Shown here: one piece after another, positions 1 through 8,340 of the stretch | How positions within the stretch are numbered: position 1 is the first letter of the stretch | How the letters are laid out: the number at the start of each line of letters is the position of its first letter | Source of the DNA: G963676655 sp963676655 | GTDB lineage: Bacteria; Verrucomicrobiota; Lentisphaeria; Victivallales; Victivallaceae | Reading direction: 5' to 3' | DNA length: 64,000 bases | Assembly (NCBI GenBank): GCA_963676655.2 | Contig: CAXXKX010000004.1 | Span: 964,060-1,028,059 of the forward strand | The notes under the pieces: generated by a model | What the model saw: only the letters and a program-made list of their open reading frames with translations | What the model was told of the DNA's origin: nothing | The model's database searches: none | Translations under genes and position numbers: made by a program

Positions 1-20
1 ATATTAATCATGAAGCTTCG

Positions 21-674
21 ATGGATAATACCCTTGATGAAGCCGCTGTCCCGCAAGACAATACTGAATTGGAACAACAAGATCGGGAAACGGAAGCCGG
101 AGGCTCGGTAGAGGAGCCACGCGATAAATTAGAAGCAGAGCGCTGGGCGGCTGAATCGGCCCTGCGGAATACGCTTGAAAAAGAGCGTAAAAAAACAGAA
201 AATATGATTGATAATGAGGATGTTGAGGGTGTAGTACCAAGGCCTCTGGGTTTTAACTGGCAGTGCCATCTCTATTTTATCGTGATCGGGGTATTTATCA
301 TTATGGCGTTTTCTCCCGCATTCTTTGTGATTATTGGTTTGTATTGGAGAAAGAAATGGGCCTATTATATTTCTCAATGGTCTGGGTTAGTAGTATTATG
401 TTCATCATACTTCCTTGCTTTAAATCTGCTTTATTCGCTATGTTTCAAGCGGGTAACGGCGGTATTCGGTCTTGTATCCCTTGCCGTTTTTATTTTACCT
501 GGATTACTGCAATATGTCGTGTTTTACATTGGGCGGAGCGCAAGTGTAAAATCACAGTTCGGAGATTGCCGCGGCTGGCTTTTCAAAAGGAAAAATATTA
601 TATCGATGCAGATTGTAATATTTATATTGGCCATGTTAATCACGGTACTTGTGAATATAAACGAAACATTTTGA
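21..674 (+). CDS. Hypothetical multi-pass membrane protein, possibly 5'-partial
   Basis: I do not recognise the family. The first ~70 residues are hydrophilic and rich in Glu, Asp and Lys, and probably form a cytoplasmic helical segment. About four hydrophobic stretches follow, at roughly residues 85-110, 118-140, 145-170 and 195-215, so the protein is a small integral membrane protein with a charged N-terminus. The ATG at 21 is the first one visible, but the frame stays open to the left edge and no clear Shine-Dalgarno sequence precedes it, so the true start may lie outside the window. The gene ends only a few bases before a palindromic repeat array. An overlapping frame at 263-805 has no membrane-protein or family signature and was not called. 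Confidence 0.6.
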   Translation: MDNTLDEAAVPQDNTELEQQDRETEAGGSVEEPRDKLEAERWAAESALRNTLEKERKKTENMIDNEDVEGVVPRPLGFNWQCHLYFIVIGVFIIMAFSPAFFVIIGLYWRKKWAYYISQWSGLVVLCSSYFLALNLLYSLCFKRVTAVFGLVSLAVFILPGLLQYVVFYIGRSASVKSQFGDCRGWLFKRKNIISMQIVIFILAMLITVLVNINETF

Positions 675-677
675 TAG

Positions 678-1733
678 CTTGTCTTTCCGAGCGCAAATGG
701 CAAAACATTGTCGAGCCGATCTTGTGTAAAACTACTGTAGCGCCAGGTCTCGATGAGACCGGCGGGGAATGTACGGATATGTCATTAACGTCAATCAGTG
801 ACTGAAGAATAAGCCCGTGGGTGGGATGCTTTGCATCCCGGCGCTTTCATCGAAAGCTGCCCTACCGTAGCTTGCGCTCTCCGAGCGCAAATGGCAAACG
901 TTGTCGAGCCGGTCATTGTTACTTGCGTTCGGAGAACGCAAACTACGGAAGAGCAAATATTTTTTGCGAGCCCAGTAGCGCCAGGTCTCGATGAGACCGG
1001 CGGGGAATGTATGGATATGTCATTAACGTCAATCAGTGATTAAAGAATTAGCCAGTGGGTGGGATGCTGTTGCATCCCGGCGCTTTCATCGAAAGCTGCC
1101 CTACCGTAGCTTGCGCTCTCCGAGCGCAAATGGCAAAACATTGTTTAGCCGATCTTGTGTAAAACTACTGTAGCGCCAGGTCTCGATGAGACCGGCGGGG
1201 AATGTACGGATATGTCATTAACGTTAATCAGTGACTGAAGAATACGCCCGAAGATGGGATGCTTTGCATCCCGGCGCTTTCATCGAAAGCTGCCCTACCG
1301 TAGCTTGCGCTCTCCGAGCGCAAATGGCAAAACATTGTTTAGCCGATCTTGTGTAAAACTACTGTAGCGCCAGGTCTCGATGAGACCGGCGGGGAATGTA
1401 TGGATATGTCATTAACGTCAATCAGTGATTAAAGAATTAGCCAGTGGGTGGGATGCTGTTGCATCCCGGCGCTTTCATCGAAAGCTGCCCTACCGTAGCT
1501 TGCGCTCTCCGAGCGCAAATGGCAAAACATTGTCGAGCCGATCATTGTTACTTGCGTTCGGAGAACGCAAACTACGGAAGAGCAAATATTTTTTGCGAGC
1601 CCAGTAGCGCCAGGTCTCGATGAGACCGGCGGGGAATGTATGGATATGTCATTAACGTTAATCAGTGATTGAAGAATTAGCCAGTGGGTGGGATGCTGTT
1701 GCATCCCGGCGCTTTCATCGAAAGCGGCCCTAC
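678..1733. repeat. REP/BIME-like palindrome array, five units
   Basis: Five units of about 195 or 245 bp follow one another. Each is a mosaic of short perfect hairpins with 3-nt loops. Core GGTCTCGATGAGACC occurs at 746, 984, 1179, 1373 and 1613. Core GCTTTCATCGAAAGC occurs at 843, 1082, 1276, 1471 and 1711. GGGATGC/GCATCCC stems precede the second core. The first core is preceded by GTAGCGCCA. The second is followed by CTAC, so on the other strand it too begins with GTAG. A third hairpin (GTAGC then TTGCGCTC-TCC-GAGCGCAA) and an inverted variant complete the unit. Two unit lengths arise from two alternative middle segments. A GTAG foot plus hairpin, in inverted pairs, is the hallmark of REP sequences and BIMEs. 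Open frames inside are by-products. Confidence 0.85.
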
Positions 1734-1816
1734 TGAATACATACGGTCCGGGTTTCGCCGAGACAGATGGAGAGGATTATTGTCAAGCAGATCAGTAATT
1801 TAAGAGATTGAGACTT

Positions 1817-2383
1817 TCAGCATTCAGTCTCGTCTGTGTTTTCCGATGCCGCTAATATTGCTTCTCCTTTGCGCAGGAGCAGGGGGATGACTGCCCCGAG
1901 AAAAACTGAGCCGGCGGTCAGGTAAATTCCCCATTGCAGTCTGGCGTGATAGGCGCCCGGCAGTTTGTTGATCGAAACAATCAGCAGCGACAGGATGACG
2001 ACGTCCAGCAGGCAGTATTTATTGATTTTTTCGATCTGCCTGACGACTTTTTCAGTGTTTTTGCCGCTGACGGCTTTTTCCCAGTAGATCATGAACATTA
2101 TAAGCCGGGAATAAGGAAAGACGATGGAGCCGGTTAGAATGAATGAGCCGATCCAGCCGTTGCCGTTAAGATAAAGTTCCCGGATGCTGTCGAGGGTGGA
2201 ATAGGTAATTGGTTCGGTCATGCCGCCCATCGCTAGAGAAAAGAGTTTAATCAGCGGACCGTCGTATTGCGGATACAGCGTGATCGCGGGCGAGAACAGA
2301 CCGAACAGCAGAAGCAGGCCGGAGGCGATGCAGAGCAGGGGAACCGCCTGCAGGGGATCCGGTTTATTTATCGTTATCTTCAT
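1817..2383 (-). CDS. PqiA-like inner-membrane protein
   Basis: This 188-residue protein has four hydrophobic segments and the paraquat-inducible protein A pattern, including a conserved stretch with Lys-Tyr-Cys-Leu-Leu-Asp-Val before the third membrane helix (PqiA family: W/Y-x-M-L-D-V). PqiA proteins of Proteobacteria work with MCE proteins in lipid transport; no MCE gene is visible here. The zinc-ribbon domains of full-length PqiA are absent, so this is a single-domain version. I chose ATG 2383; a longer TTG start at 2392 is possible. The start overlaps the end of the upstream minus-strand gene by 20 nt, which suggests translational coupling. The membrane assignment is secure; the PqiA assignment rests on the one motif and topology. 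Confidence 0.65.
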   Translation of the reverse strand: MKITINKPDPLQAVPLLCIASGLLLLFGLFSPAITLYPQYDGPLIKLFSLAMGGMTEPITYSTLDSIRELYLNGNGWIGSFILTGSIVFPYSRLIMFMIYWEKAVSGKNTEKVVRQIEKINKYCLLDVVILSLLIVSINKLPGAYHARLQWGIYLTAGSVFLGAVIPLLLRKGEAILAASENTDETEC

Positions 2384-2912
2384 ATTCAACAATGTTCAGG
2401 ACGAATGAGACATTGCCCTGTTTTATGAAATTTGATCCCTGGAGAAGTTTTTTTACCGGAATTTCCGTACTCAGAACCTCGTCATCGCTCTTCAACGGGT
2501 CGGCGTCAAAAATTTTAATAACGATAAAATCATTTGGATTTACCTTGATTTTGGCGCTTCCTTTGCCGGTATTCAAGATATTGCTGATATTGTTATCAGG
2601 TCTGCCCCAGTGCGGCAGCAGGCTGTTGGCGACAACCGGGCTTTCGGCAATTTTATTGCCGCGCCACCATATCTGATAGTAACAGTCGGGGGCTGACCCG
2701 TCAATGTCCCACCTGGATTTATTCATATATTTAGCCGGAATTTCCGCGCTTTTCAATTGAACAGTATAGATATTGCCGGGAACCAGCATGCCTGAGAGAG
2801 TGGTATGCTTCAAGGTATCAACGATTCGCGGTCCCCATATCAGGTAGACGCCGACCGCCGCGATGCAGCACACCAGAATGGTCAGAGACAGTAGTAATAT
2901 TGTTTTTTTCAT
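2364..2912 (-). CDS. Signal-anchored protein with possible C2-like domain
   Basis: The protein has 182 residues with one N-terminal hydrophobic anchor (residues ~5-28) and a soluble remainder that is predicted to be periplasmic. The soluble part is beta-rich. It contains an Asp-Cys-Tyr-Tyr-Gln-Ile-Trp strand, a Leu-Pro-His-Trp-Gly turn and a late Asp-Ala-Asp-Pro acidic loop. That order resembles C2 domains (strand, 'P-x-W', acidic loop), but I cannot confirm calcium-ligand residues. AAGGTG lies a few bases before ATG 2912 as ribosome-binding site. It is the first gene of a two-gene minus-strand operon with the PqiA-like gene, and is divergent from the SPFH gene. A C2-type lipid-binding role would fit the membrane-centred neighbourhood, but this is inference. 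Confidence 0.6.
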   Translation of the reverse strand: MKKTILLLSLTILVCCIAAVGVYLIWGPRIVDTLKHTTLSGMLVPGNIYTVQLKSAEIPAKYMNKSRWDIDGSAPDCYYQIWWRGNKIAESPVVANSLLPHWGRPDNNISNILNTGKGSAKIKVNPNDFIVIKIFDADPLKSDDEVLSTEIPVKKLLQGSNFIKQGNVSFVLNIVEYEDNDK

Positions 2913-3290
2913 GATTCACCTTTATTTCATTTATAGATTATTTTATTTACACTTCCAATGCCTGTTTAGTAGTTATTCATGCGCGGGAACGCATTCTCAC
3001 GCGTTATTATAAATAAATTCAGTAAAAAACAGATTTTGTTTATAAAATGAATTTTGGCGAATTTTACGTAAGGGGGATGAAAGAAATATAAAACTTTGAC
3101 AACGCGTTGCTTAGATGAAAAAAAGAACTTTTTGCCGATGATATTCAAATTTTTTCCGTTTTCCGCGTTAGAAATGCGAATTGAGGCAGAATTATAACTT
3201 GTAAACCTGCTTAATTTATATTAAAGTAGAGTTAAAATAAGGATAACGTAAGAAAAATAATGATTTAGAACAAATTCACAGGAGGATATC
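2913..3290. other. Divergent intergenic region
   Basis: This 378-bp AT-rich gap separates the minus-strand C2-like gene from the plus-strand SPFH gene and must hold both promoters. I see no convincing -35/-10 pair at normal spacing; AT-rich candidates such as TATATT at 3217 lack a well-placed partner. AGGAGG at 3281-3286 is the ribosome-binding site of the SPFH gene. A 60-codon minus-strand frame (2966-3148) has no coding character. Confidence 0.5.
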
Positions 3291-5120
3291 ATGGGTTTAT
3301 TCAGCGACAAATGTGAAAAATGCGGTGTCAAGGTTAAAAAACGGGCCAGGTTTTGCAGTAAATGCGGTGAGGCCGCTCCGGGTTCCTGGGTGAAATGTTC
3401 CAGTTGTAATAAGTGGATCGGGGTTGAATCCGAATACTGCCCTCATTGCAAAGCATTACAAAGGCGGGACGAACGCGAACTGATTGAGAATAATGTTATC
3501 CCTTTAAAACGCGGCGTATTTGCCCAGCGGGTGGATATGAAACAGATTCTGGCGCGGCTGGATAAGAGCAAGGAAGTCATTGTCGAGCATGGCACAGCTG
3601 CTATCTTAATGGTCGACGGTAATATTGAGGATGTTTTGGGACCGGGTACTTATGCCGCTTCCGAAGGTCGTTTGAAGAAATTCATTTCCGGTGAATCAAC
3701 CAAAAGTTTATTTGTCGTAAATGCCGGAGAAATTGTTTTCCCTTACTCGAATGACGAATTGCGCTCAAAAGAGGATATGCATCTGGAAGTTTATTCGGAG
3801 GTCATTTTGCAATTCGATCCTCGTCATGCCGGCAACCTGATCAGTAACGTAATCAAGGGGCGCCGATCTTTGTTTCACGCTCCGGTTCTCGATGGCGGCC
3901 AGGATGGCGACATAACGATGCTCGGTCATTCCGACTTCTGGAACTTTTTGAAAAACGAGTTCCACAACAGTATTAAAAAGCTTTGCTACTCGATTAGTAT
4001 CGATGATTTGATCAAAAACCCTGATGTTCGTTTGAAATTCGAAAAGGAATTTACCGAGCAGTTCCAGCGGGCCGGACTGAGTTGCGGAATGCGGTTGATC
4101 CGCGTATCGGCAATTGAGTTTTCGGGCGCGGATTACGAGGGGTTGCGTGAAAAAAATGGCGAAATAGAATTGGCGACCCGTCAGGCTGTTTTGGAAAAGC
4201 GTGCCAGGCAGACTTTGATGGAAGGTCAGAAAGACAAGGTAAAAGACGAACAGGAATTGCAGCTTTACTTGGATCAACTGGCTCAGGAATACAGCATCGA
4301 TCAGGATCAGAAAGCCTTTGACCTTGAAGTGTTCAGAAATAACCTGTCCCATGATCTGCAGTTGAAAAAAATCTCACAGGAACGCCAATTGCTGAGTGAG
4401 GAAGCTGAATATCAGCGCCAGGAGGAGATTCTGGCTCGTACTTTCAACATAAATGAAACGGTTAGAACGAGGGACTTCGAGCGAAGTGAGGAACGCAAAG
4501 ACGTTGAGCAGGAAATTGATTTGGACGATAAGCGTTTTACCCATGACCAGAACAAGGAGGCCAGGGAACACGCGGCCAAGATGTCCAGACTGAGCGATAT
4601 GCTTGACCTGAAAGAACGCAAAAAAGCGATAAAAATGCAGGAAAAACGCGATTTGTTGTCTGAGTACGCGAAGTATTCCGACGCACAACTGGCAACAATC
4701 CTGCCACCAGAACAGGTTGAACAGATTCTGAAAGTTCGTCAACTCGAACGGGAAGCGAAAGAGCGTGAGGATATGTCAAAGCTTTCTCCTGAAGCAATTA
4801 TGGCGATGAAACTGAATTCCGGCGATGTGGCACATGTTATGACCAACATGCACAACGCAAATGCTCAAGTTGAAATAGCCAAAGCCAATCAGCAAGCCAA
4901 TGCGGATGCTCTGAAGGCCCAGGCGGAAGTTTTTGCCGCCCAGTCCCAGGCCAAGATCAGTGAAGCCGAAGCGAACGGCAAAGTCGCCGCCGCCGAAGCC
5001 AAATCCGAAACCATCGAGAAAGCCAATAATCAGTTTGAAAGGGTCCTCGATAAATCATTGGACGCCAATACTAAAGCTATCGGTAACGACAATGGCACAA
5101 CGGTTATAAATAATAAGTAA
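3291..5120 (+). CDS. SPFH/band-7 protein with two N-terminal zinc ribbons and long coiled coil
   Basis: The 609-residue protein starts with two treble-cysteine zinc ribbons (Cys8, 11, 22, 25 and Cys36, 39, 50, 53). A globular SPFH-type domain follows at ~65-300, beginning with the 'EHGTAAILMVDG' strand region and the 'GPGTY' turn typical of the virion-core/YdjI-like branch. A highly charged coiled coil spans ~300-520, and the tail from ~520 is Ala/Lys/Glu-rich. No membrane helix is visible. Stomatin/flotillin relatives assemble into membrane-associated rings that scaffold microdomains, and several bacterial SPFH proteins work with PspA-type proteins. AGGAGG precedes the ATG by 4 nt. It is the first gene of the 3.3-28 kb cluster, so it probably serves as scaffold for the downstream ESCRT-like components. 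Family: confident. Role: inferred. Confidence 0.85.
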   Translation: MGLFSDKCEKCGVKVKKRARFCSKCGEAAPGSWVKCSSCNKWIGVESEYCPHCKALQRRDERELIENNVIPLKRGVFAQRVDMKQILARLDKSKEVIVEHGTAAILMVDGNIEDVLGPGTYAASEGRLKKFISGESTKSLFVVNAGEIVFPYSNDELRSKEDMHLEVYSEVILQFDPRHAGNLISNVIKGRRSLFHAPVLDGGQDGDITMLGHSDFWNFLKNEFHNSIKKLCYSISIDDLIKNPDVRLKFEKEFTEQFQRAGLSCGMRLIRVSAIEFSGADYEGLREKNGEIELATRQAVLEKRARQTLMEGQKDKVKDEQELQLYLDQLAQEYSIDQDQKAFDLEVFRNNLSHDLQLKKISQERQLLSEEAEYQRQEEILARTFNINETVRTRDFERSEERKDVEQEIDLDDKRFTHDQNKEAREHAAKMSRLSDMLDLKERKKAIKMQEKRDLLSEYAKYSDAQLATILPPEQVEQILKVRQLEREAKEREDMSKLSPEAIMAMKLNSGDVAHVMTNMHNANAQVEIAKANQQANADALKAQAEVFAAQSQAKISEAEANGKVAAAEAKSETIEKANNQFERVLDKSLDANTKAIGNDNGTTVINNK

Positions 5121-5140
5121 CGATATATAAAGATATTGGC

Positions 5141-5193
5141 ATCAGCGAACATTTGCCCTCTACCATTTTGTACCATCGGGGCAATCTGCTGAT
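5141..5193 (+). terminator. Nested inverted repeat after the SPFH gene
   Basis: ATCAGC (5141-5146) pairs with GCTGAT (5188-5193), and inside it TTGCCC (5153-5158) pairs with GGGCAA (5179-5184), around a 20-nt loop. The structure lies 21 nt after the SPFH stop codon. No T-run follows, so it may be an RNA-stabilising or attenuating stem rather than a classical Rho-independent terminator. Confidence 0.4.
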
Positions 5194-5306
5194 AGTTCTA
5201 TTATCTTCTTGAGGGTAATTATATTGTTGAAAATGCGGCATTTGAGTTGAAATGTTAAATATTTAGTGATAAAGTTTTACATTATTCAGTTTTTTTGTCA
5301 TTGCGG

Positions 5307-5316
5307 CGCGTGATAT
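5307..5316 (+). promoter_or_regulatory. Shared motif CGCGTGATAT, copy 1
   Basis: The 10-mer CGCGTGATAT is followed 8 nt later by GTGCACG, giving a partial dyad (CGTG...CACG). It lies 69 nt before the preferred start of the FHA gene. The same 10-mer occurs at 7020 and 19900, each time in an intergenic gap in front of a cluster gene. It could be an operator or part of a shared promoter. Confidence 0.4.
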
Positions 5317-5375
5317 GGTAATATTGTGCACGAATGAAAAATAAAAAAAGGAAAGAATCAGAGGGACTTTGCAGG

Positions 5376-6992
5376 ATGTCTGTCAAGTGTAAATGTAATA
5401 CTATACTCGAAGAGGGCGAGTTTTTTTGCCATAAATGCGGGACCAGGGTTGCCGACCTAGCGCCACAAGAAGATTCGAACGATGTAAACAAAGTCGATCG
5501 GCAGGATGACGCACCGGCGGCGAAAAGCCGCAATGAAGTATTTATGTCCAGACAGTCATCGCTGAAAGATCTGGAATATGAAGGCGCACCTTCCGGTGTG
5601 ACGGTAAGGTTGGACGGAGCGGATGTTGATGTTTTAAATCAGAATTCGAGTCTGGGAAGTGAAAGAACCACCGAACTTAAACGCGAGGTTTTAACCTCTG
5701 TGCCGGAACTGAAACCCATTCCGGCTTTGGCCCAGTCGGATTTTTCTTCCGATTGCAGTCATTTTCAAGTGGAGTGGAATCAGGGGTGTTCGATTTTTTT
5801 GTCACAATACACCACCGCTTTCCAGTTCCGGATTACGCCTTTGAATGAGGAAGCGCGCAGAGCCTCAAAGATAATGCTCTATTTGAAATTACCATTGACT
5901 AATGAATTCACCCAATGCACGCTGCGTCCTTTGGTTAATTTGACCCGCTCAAGAATTGTCGACCACAACTATACGCCAGGTATTTCCAATCAAGGTCCGA
6001 ACCAGTCGGTCGGGTTCCATTTCTCATATCATATTGATGATGTCGAATACTGTTATGACAGCACTTTTTATATTGATATTTATCCGCAGAATGAACGCAG
6101 CGACAAAATTCTGGAAAACCTGACGATCAAGATTGGTGATATCAGTCAAGCCGGAGACGTCAGCGATCATACGCTGGGTCTCTTCAACGGATTTAATTTG
6201 AATAACGTCCAGAGGTCGACGGCTGAATTGTTCAACGAACTGAAGAAAGCGGAATTATGGAAAAAGTTCGAGCTTTATCAGGGCTATTCATTGACGCCGC
6301 CGAAAAATACTCGAACAACAATGCGTCGGGCGGCCGCTCCGGTTAAACGTCGCAAAAAAATTATTCTTGAATGTAAAAACGGGACGACAATCCACTTGTT
6401 CGGTTCAGATGTTGTGGCCGGCAGAAGCAAGAGCTGCGATATTACGCTGCGGCACGATCCCGGTTCCATGCCGCATTTTGATTTAGATCAGTTGCGGTCG
6501 ATGAATTTGAAAATCAGCAGCCGGCACTGTCAGATGGGGATTGACCGGGCCGGGGCCTGGATTTCCGATCCGGGATCGACAAACGGCACCTATCTCAATG
6601 AACAAAGAATATTCAGCCCGAAACGATACTTGAAGGAACAGAAGGAGTATCTGCTTTCACTTGCCGCGGCTAAGTCCAATGGATTTAATTTGGTTGTGTT
6701 TCTGCGGGTTTACTTACTGCCTGAACAATATGCTAAAGATTCCAATCAAACGCAGGGAACTACCGCTGGAATGGTTGTTAAGCGCAAGGACCACGAGGCA
6801 GATACATATATGTTGGTGAATCGGCTCTTGCCGCTTGCCTCCGCCGCTCCTGACTCCGGAAACTTTTTTATCTCATATAAGGATAATAATTTCGCCTTGA
6901 CCGATAACAACAAGATCTGGATCTGGCTTGAACCGAATGTGTCTTTGCCGGAGGAATGCGGGCTTGTCCGGGTGGTTGACGTTGAAAATTAA
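5376..6992 (+). CDS. Zinc-ribbon and FHA-domain protein
   Basis: A short zinc ribbon at the N-terminus (CKC near residues 5-7, CHKC at 18-21) leads into a ~60-residue polar linker and a beta-rich region of unknown type (~110-300). An FHA domain follows at about residues 328-445. FHA motifs visible are the phosphothreonine-binding 'AGRSKSC', 'ISSRH' and 'DPGSTNGTYLN'. FHA domains bind phosphothreonine peptides, so this protein is the likely reader of marks made by the three Ser/Thr kinases of the cluster. I chose ATG 5376 because GAGGG stands 10 nt before it. An in-frame ATG at 5334 would add 14 basic residues but has no ribosome-binding site. The last ~95 residues have no recognised fold. No membrane helix is seen. 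Confidence 0.8.
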   Translation: MSVKCKCNTILEEGEFFCHKCGTRVADLAPQEDSNDVNKVDRQDDAPAAKSRNEVFMSRQSSLKDLEYEGAPSGVTVRLDGADVDVLNQNSSLGSERTTELKREVLTSVPELKPIPALAQSDFSSDCSHFQVEWNQGCSIFLSQYTTAFQFRITPLNEEARRASKIMLYLKLPLTNEFTQCTLRPLVNLTRSRIVDHNYTPGISNQGPNQSVGFHFSYHIDDVEYCYDSTFYIDIYPQNERSDKILENLTIKIGDISQAGDVSDHTLGLFNGFNLNNVQRSTAELFNELKKAELWKKFELYQGYSLTPPKNTRTTMRRAAAPVKRRKKIILECKNGTTIHLFGSDVVAGRSKSCDITLRHDPGSMPHFDLDQLRSMNLKISSRHCQMGIDRAGAWISDPGSTNGTYLNEQRIFSPKRYLKEQKEYLLSLAAAKSNGFNLVVFLRVYLLPEQYAKDSNQTQGTTAGMVVKRKDHEADTYMLVNRLLPLASAAPDSGNFFISYKDNNFALTDNNKIWIWLEPNVSLPEECGLVRVVDVEN

Positions 6993-7019
6993 AAAATTTT
7001 CTGGAATTGGCTTGTTTAA

Positions 7020-7045
7020 CGCGTGATATGGAATGGTGTATCACG
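7020..7045 (+). promoter_or_regulatory. Shared motif CGCGTGATAT, copy 2, with 7-bp dyad
   Basis: CGCGTGATAT (7020-7029) here forms the left arm of a perfect inverted repeat, CGTGATA (7022-7028) and TATCACG (7039-7045), separated by 10 nt. Centre-to-centre spacing is close to two helical turns, as for a dimeric repressor or activator. It sits 62 nt before the CsgG-like gene. Confidence 0.5.
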
Positions 7046-7106
7046 AATGTGTATATAGAAATAAGGGTATCTTTTTTAATTAAACTTAACGGAAAATGGA
7101 GTTGAT

Positions 7107-8303
7107 ATGAAAATCAGAATCACAGCATTGATTGTGGTGGCGGTCCTTATGGTGTTTGGAACGTTCACTTACGGACAGCAGGCCATGATAGACCGGGCGG
7201 TCGATGCCGCGGCCACTAAAACAATTAATGATTTGACAAGGTCCAGTCAAACGGCCGGAATCAAGTCTATTGCTTTTTTCGGGTTGAAAGGCGGAGAGGG
7301 GCATTACTCCTCTTTGTTCCAGGCGGCAATGGCCAAATCAAGCAGTCGATTCACTTTTTACACCCGTGATGAGAAGTTGTGGGATAAATTAGTCGGTGAA
7401 ATCGAGTTCGGGGAGAAGCGCGAAGATGTAATGAGCAAGGAATCGGTCCAGAAGTTCGGTAAGATTTCCGGCGTTCAGGCCTATATGTATGGTCGGGTTC
7501 TGGAAGCGGATATAAACAGTGACGGCAACGCCGTGTTCCGGGTCTCGTTGACGCTTTCCGAGGTTGAAACCGGGCGTTTTATCTGGGGCGGACAGATTAC
7601 CGGGGTGTCCCGGAAAGTAAGCTTGCCGATCAAAGTTCCGATGAATGTGCTGCAGGCGGCAATCGATGCCGGGAAAAAACTCAATGATGATCTGATGTTC
7701 CAGAAAACCTCCCTGCCGGAATGCAATATCTTTGTGGTGCCGTTTCTCGGCGAGGACGCCAAGGGGCTTTTTGATCCGGTGATAAGTGAAATTAAGCGTA
7801 ATTTCGGGACGAAGGTTTCATTTTACGCCGATCCGGACAAACTTGATTTCCTGCGGCTCGATGATATCAAAAGCGATATTAACGGCAATACGCCTACCTA
7901 TACTTCAAAACAACTGACCGAACTGATGCAGAAGCTGCAGCAGGCTTACAATACAAATCCCAACGCGATTATGAGCGGTAAATTCGGTAAAGATAAGGTT
8001 AACGCCTATCTGCAGGTCATCGTGACCAATGTTGAGCGGTTAAAAGAGGGCGGGTTTAGAATTACCAGGATTGCAATTAACGCCCAGTTGCGCGATCTTT
8101 CCAATAACCGTTTGCTCTGGAGCAAAAACGTCATTGGTGAATACAAGCAAGAGCTTACCTTGTTAGAACGAATTAAAGATTTTTGGAAAGACAACAGTAA
8201 CTGGTTGATCATTGTGCTGTGTATTGTCGGTGGTCTAATTGTGCTTGTCGCTGGAGGAGTTCTGTTCATAATTTTCCTCCGTATGATAACCCGTCCGAGA
8301 TAA
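7107..8303 (+). CDS. Secreted CsgG/LpoB-like protein with two repeats and C-terminal membrane helix
   Basis: The protein has 398 residues with a Sec signal peptide (about 1-23, ending near TYG|QQ). Two successive alpha/beta domains follow at ~48-185 and ~205-355. Each ends in the pattern 'V-ETGRFIWGG' / 'LSNNRLLWSK' that closes CsgG, TolB-N and LpoB-type domains. A single hydrophobic helix at ~365-392 is followed by Arg-rich residues. The bulk would thus face the periplasm while being anchored by the C-terminus. CsgG/LpoB-like domains form outer-membrane pores or activate envelope enzymes. GGAG precedes the ATG. It is followed after 37 nt by a lipoprotein gene, and both probably form an envelope-sensing pair for the kinases downstream. 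Domain call is by pattern, function is inferred. Confidence 0.7.
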   Translation: MKIRITALIVVAVLMVFGTFTYGQQAMIDRAVDAAATKTINDLTRSSQTAGIKSIAFFGLKGGEGHYSSLFQAAMAKSSSRFTFYTRDEKLWDKLVGEIEFGEKREDVMSKESVQKFGKISGVQAYMYGRVLEADINSDGNAVFRVSLTLSEVETGRFIWGGQITGVSRKVSLPIKVPMNVLQAAIDAGKKLNDDLMFQKTSLPECNIFVVPFLGEDAKGLFDPVISEIKRNFGTKVSFYADPDKLDFLRLDDIKSDINGNTPTYTSKQLTELMQKLQQAYNTNPNAIMSGKFGKDKVNAYLQVIVTNVERLKEGGFRITRIAINAQLRDLSNNRLLWSKNVIGEYKQELTLLERIKDFWKDNSNWLIIVLCIVGGLIVLVAGGVLFIIFLRMITRPR

Positions 8304-8340
8304 TCAAGATTTACAAAATATATTGCCAAGGAGAGAGATC

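Noticed and set aside
263..805. 180-codon plus-strand frame overlapping the first gene
   Set aside because: It overlaps the membrane protein in another frame, runs into the repeat array and shows no family pattern.
831..1607. Short open frames at 831-1043 and 1425-1607 (plus) and 1429-1704 (minus)
   Set aside because: They lie wholly in the palindrome array and only repeat its sequence; no ribosome-binding sites.
678..1733. Possible CRISPR array
   Set aside because: Units are ~195-245 bp, internally palindromic and nearly identical throughout, with no short repeats alternating with unique spacers and no cas genes.
3190..3290. Sigma-70 promoter before the SPFH gene
   Set aside because: AT-rich hexamers occur but none has a partner at 16-18 nt.
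4374..4797. Long minus-strand frames inside the SPFH gene
   Set aside because: They are mirror frames of the coiled-coil coding sequence with no own start signals.
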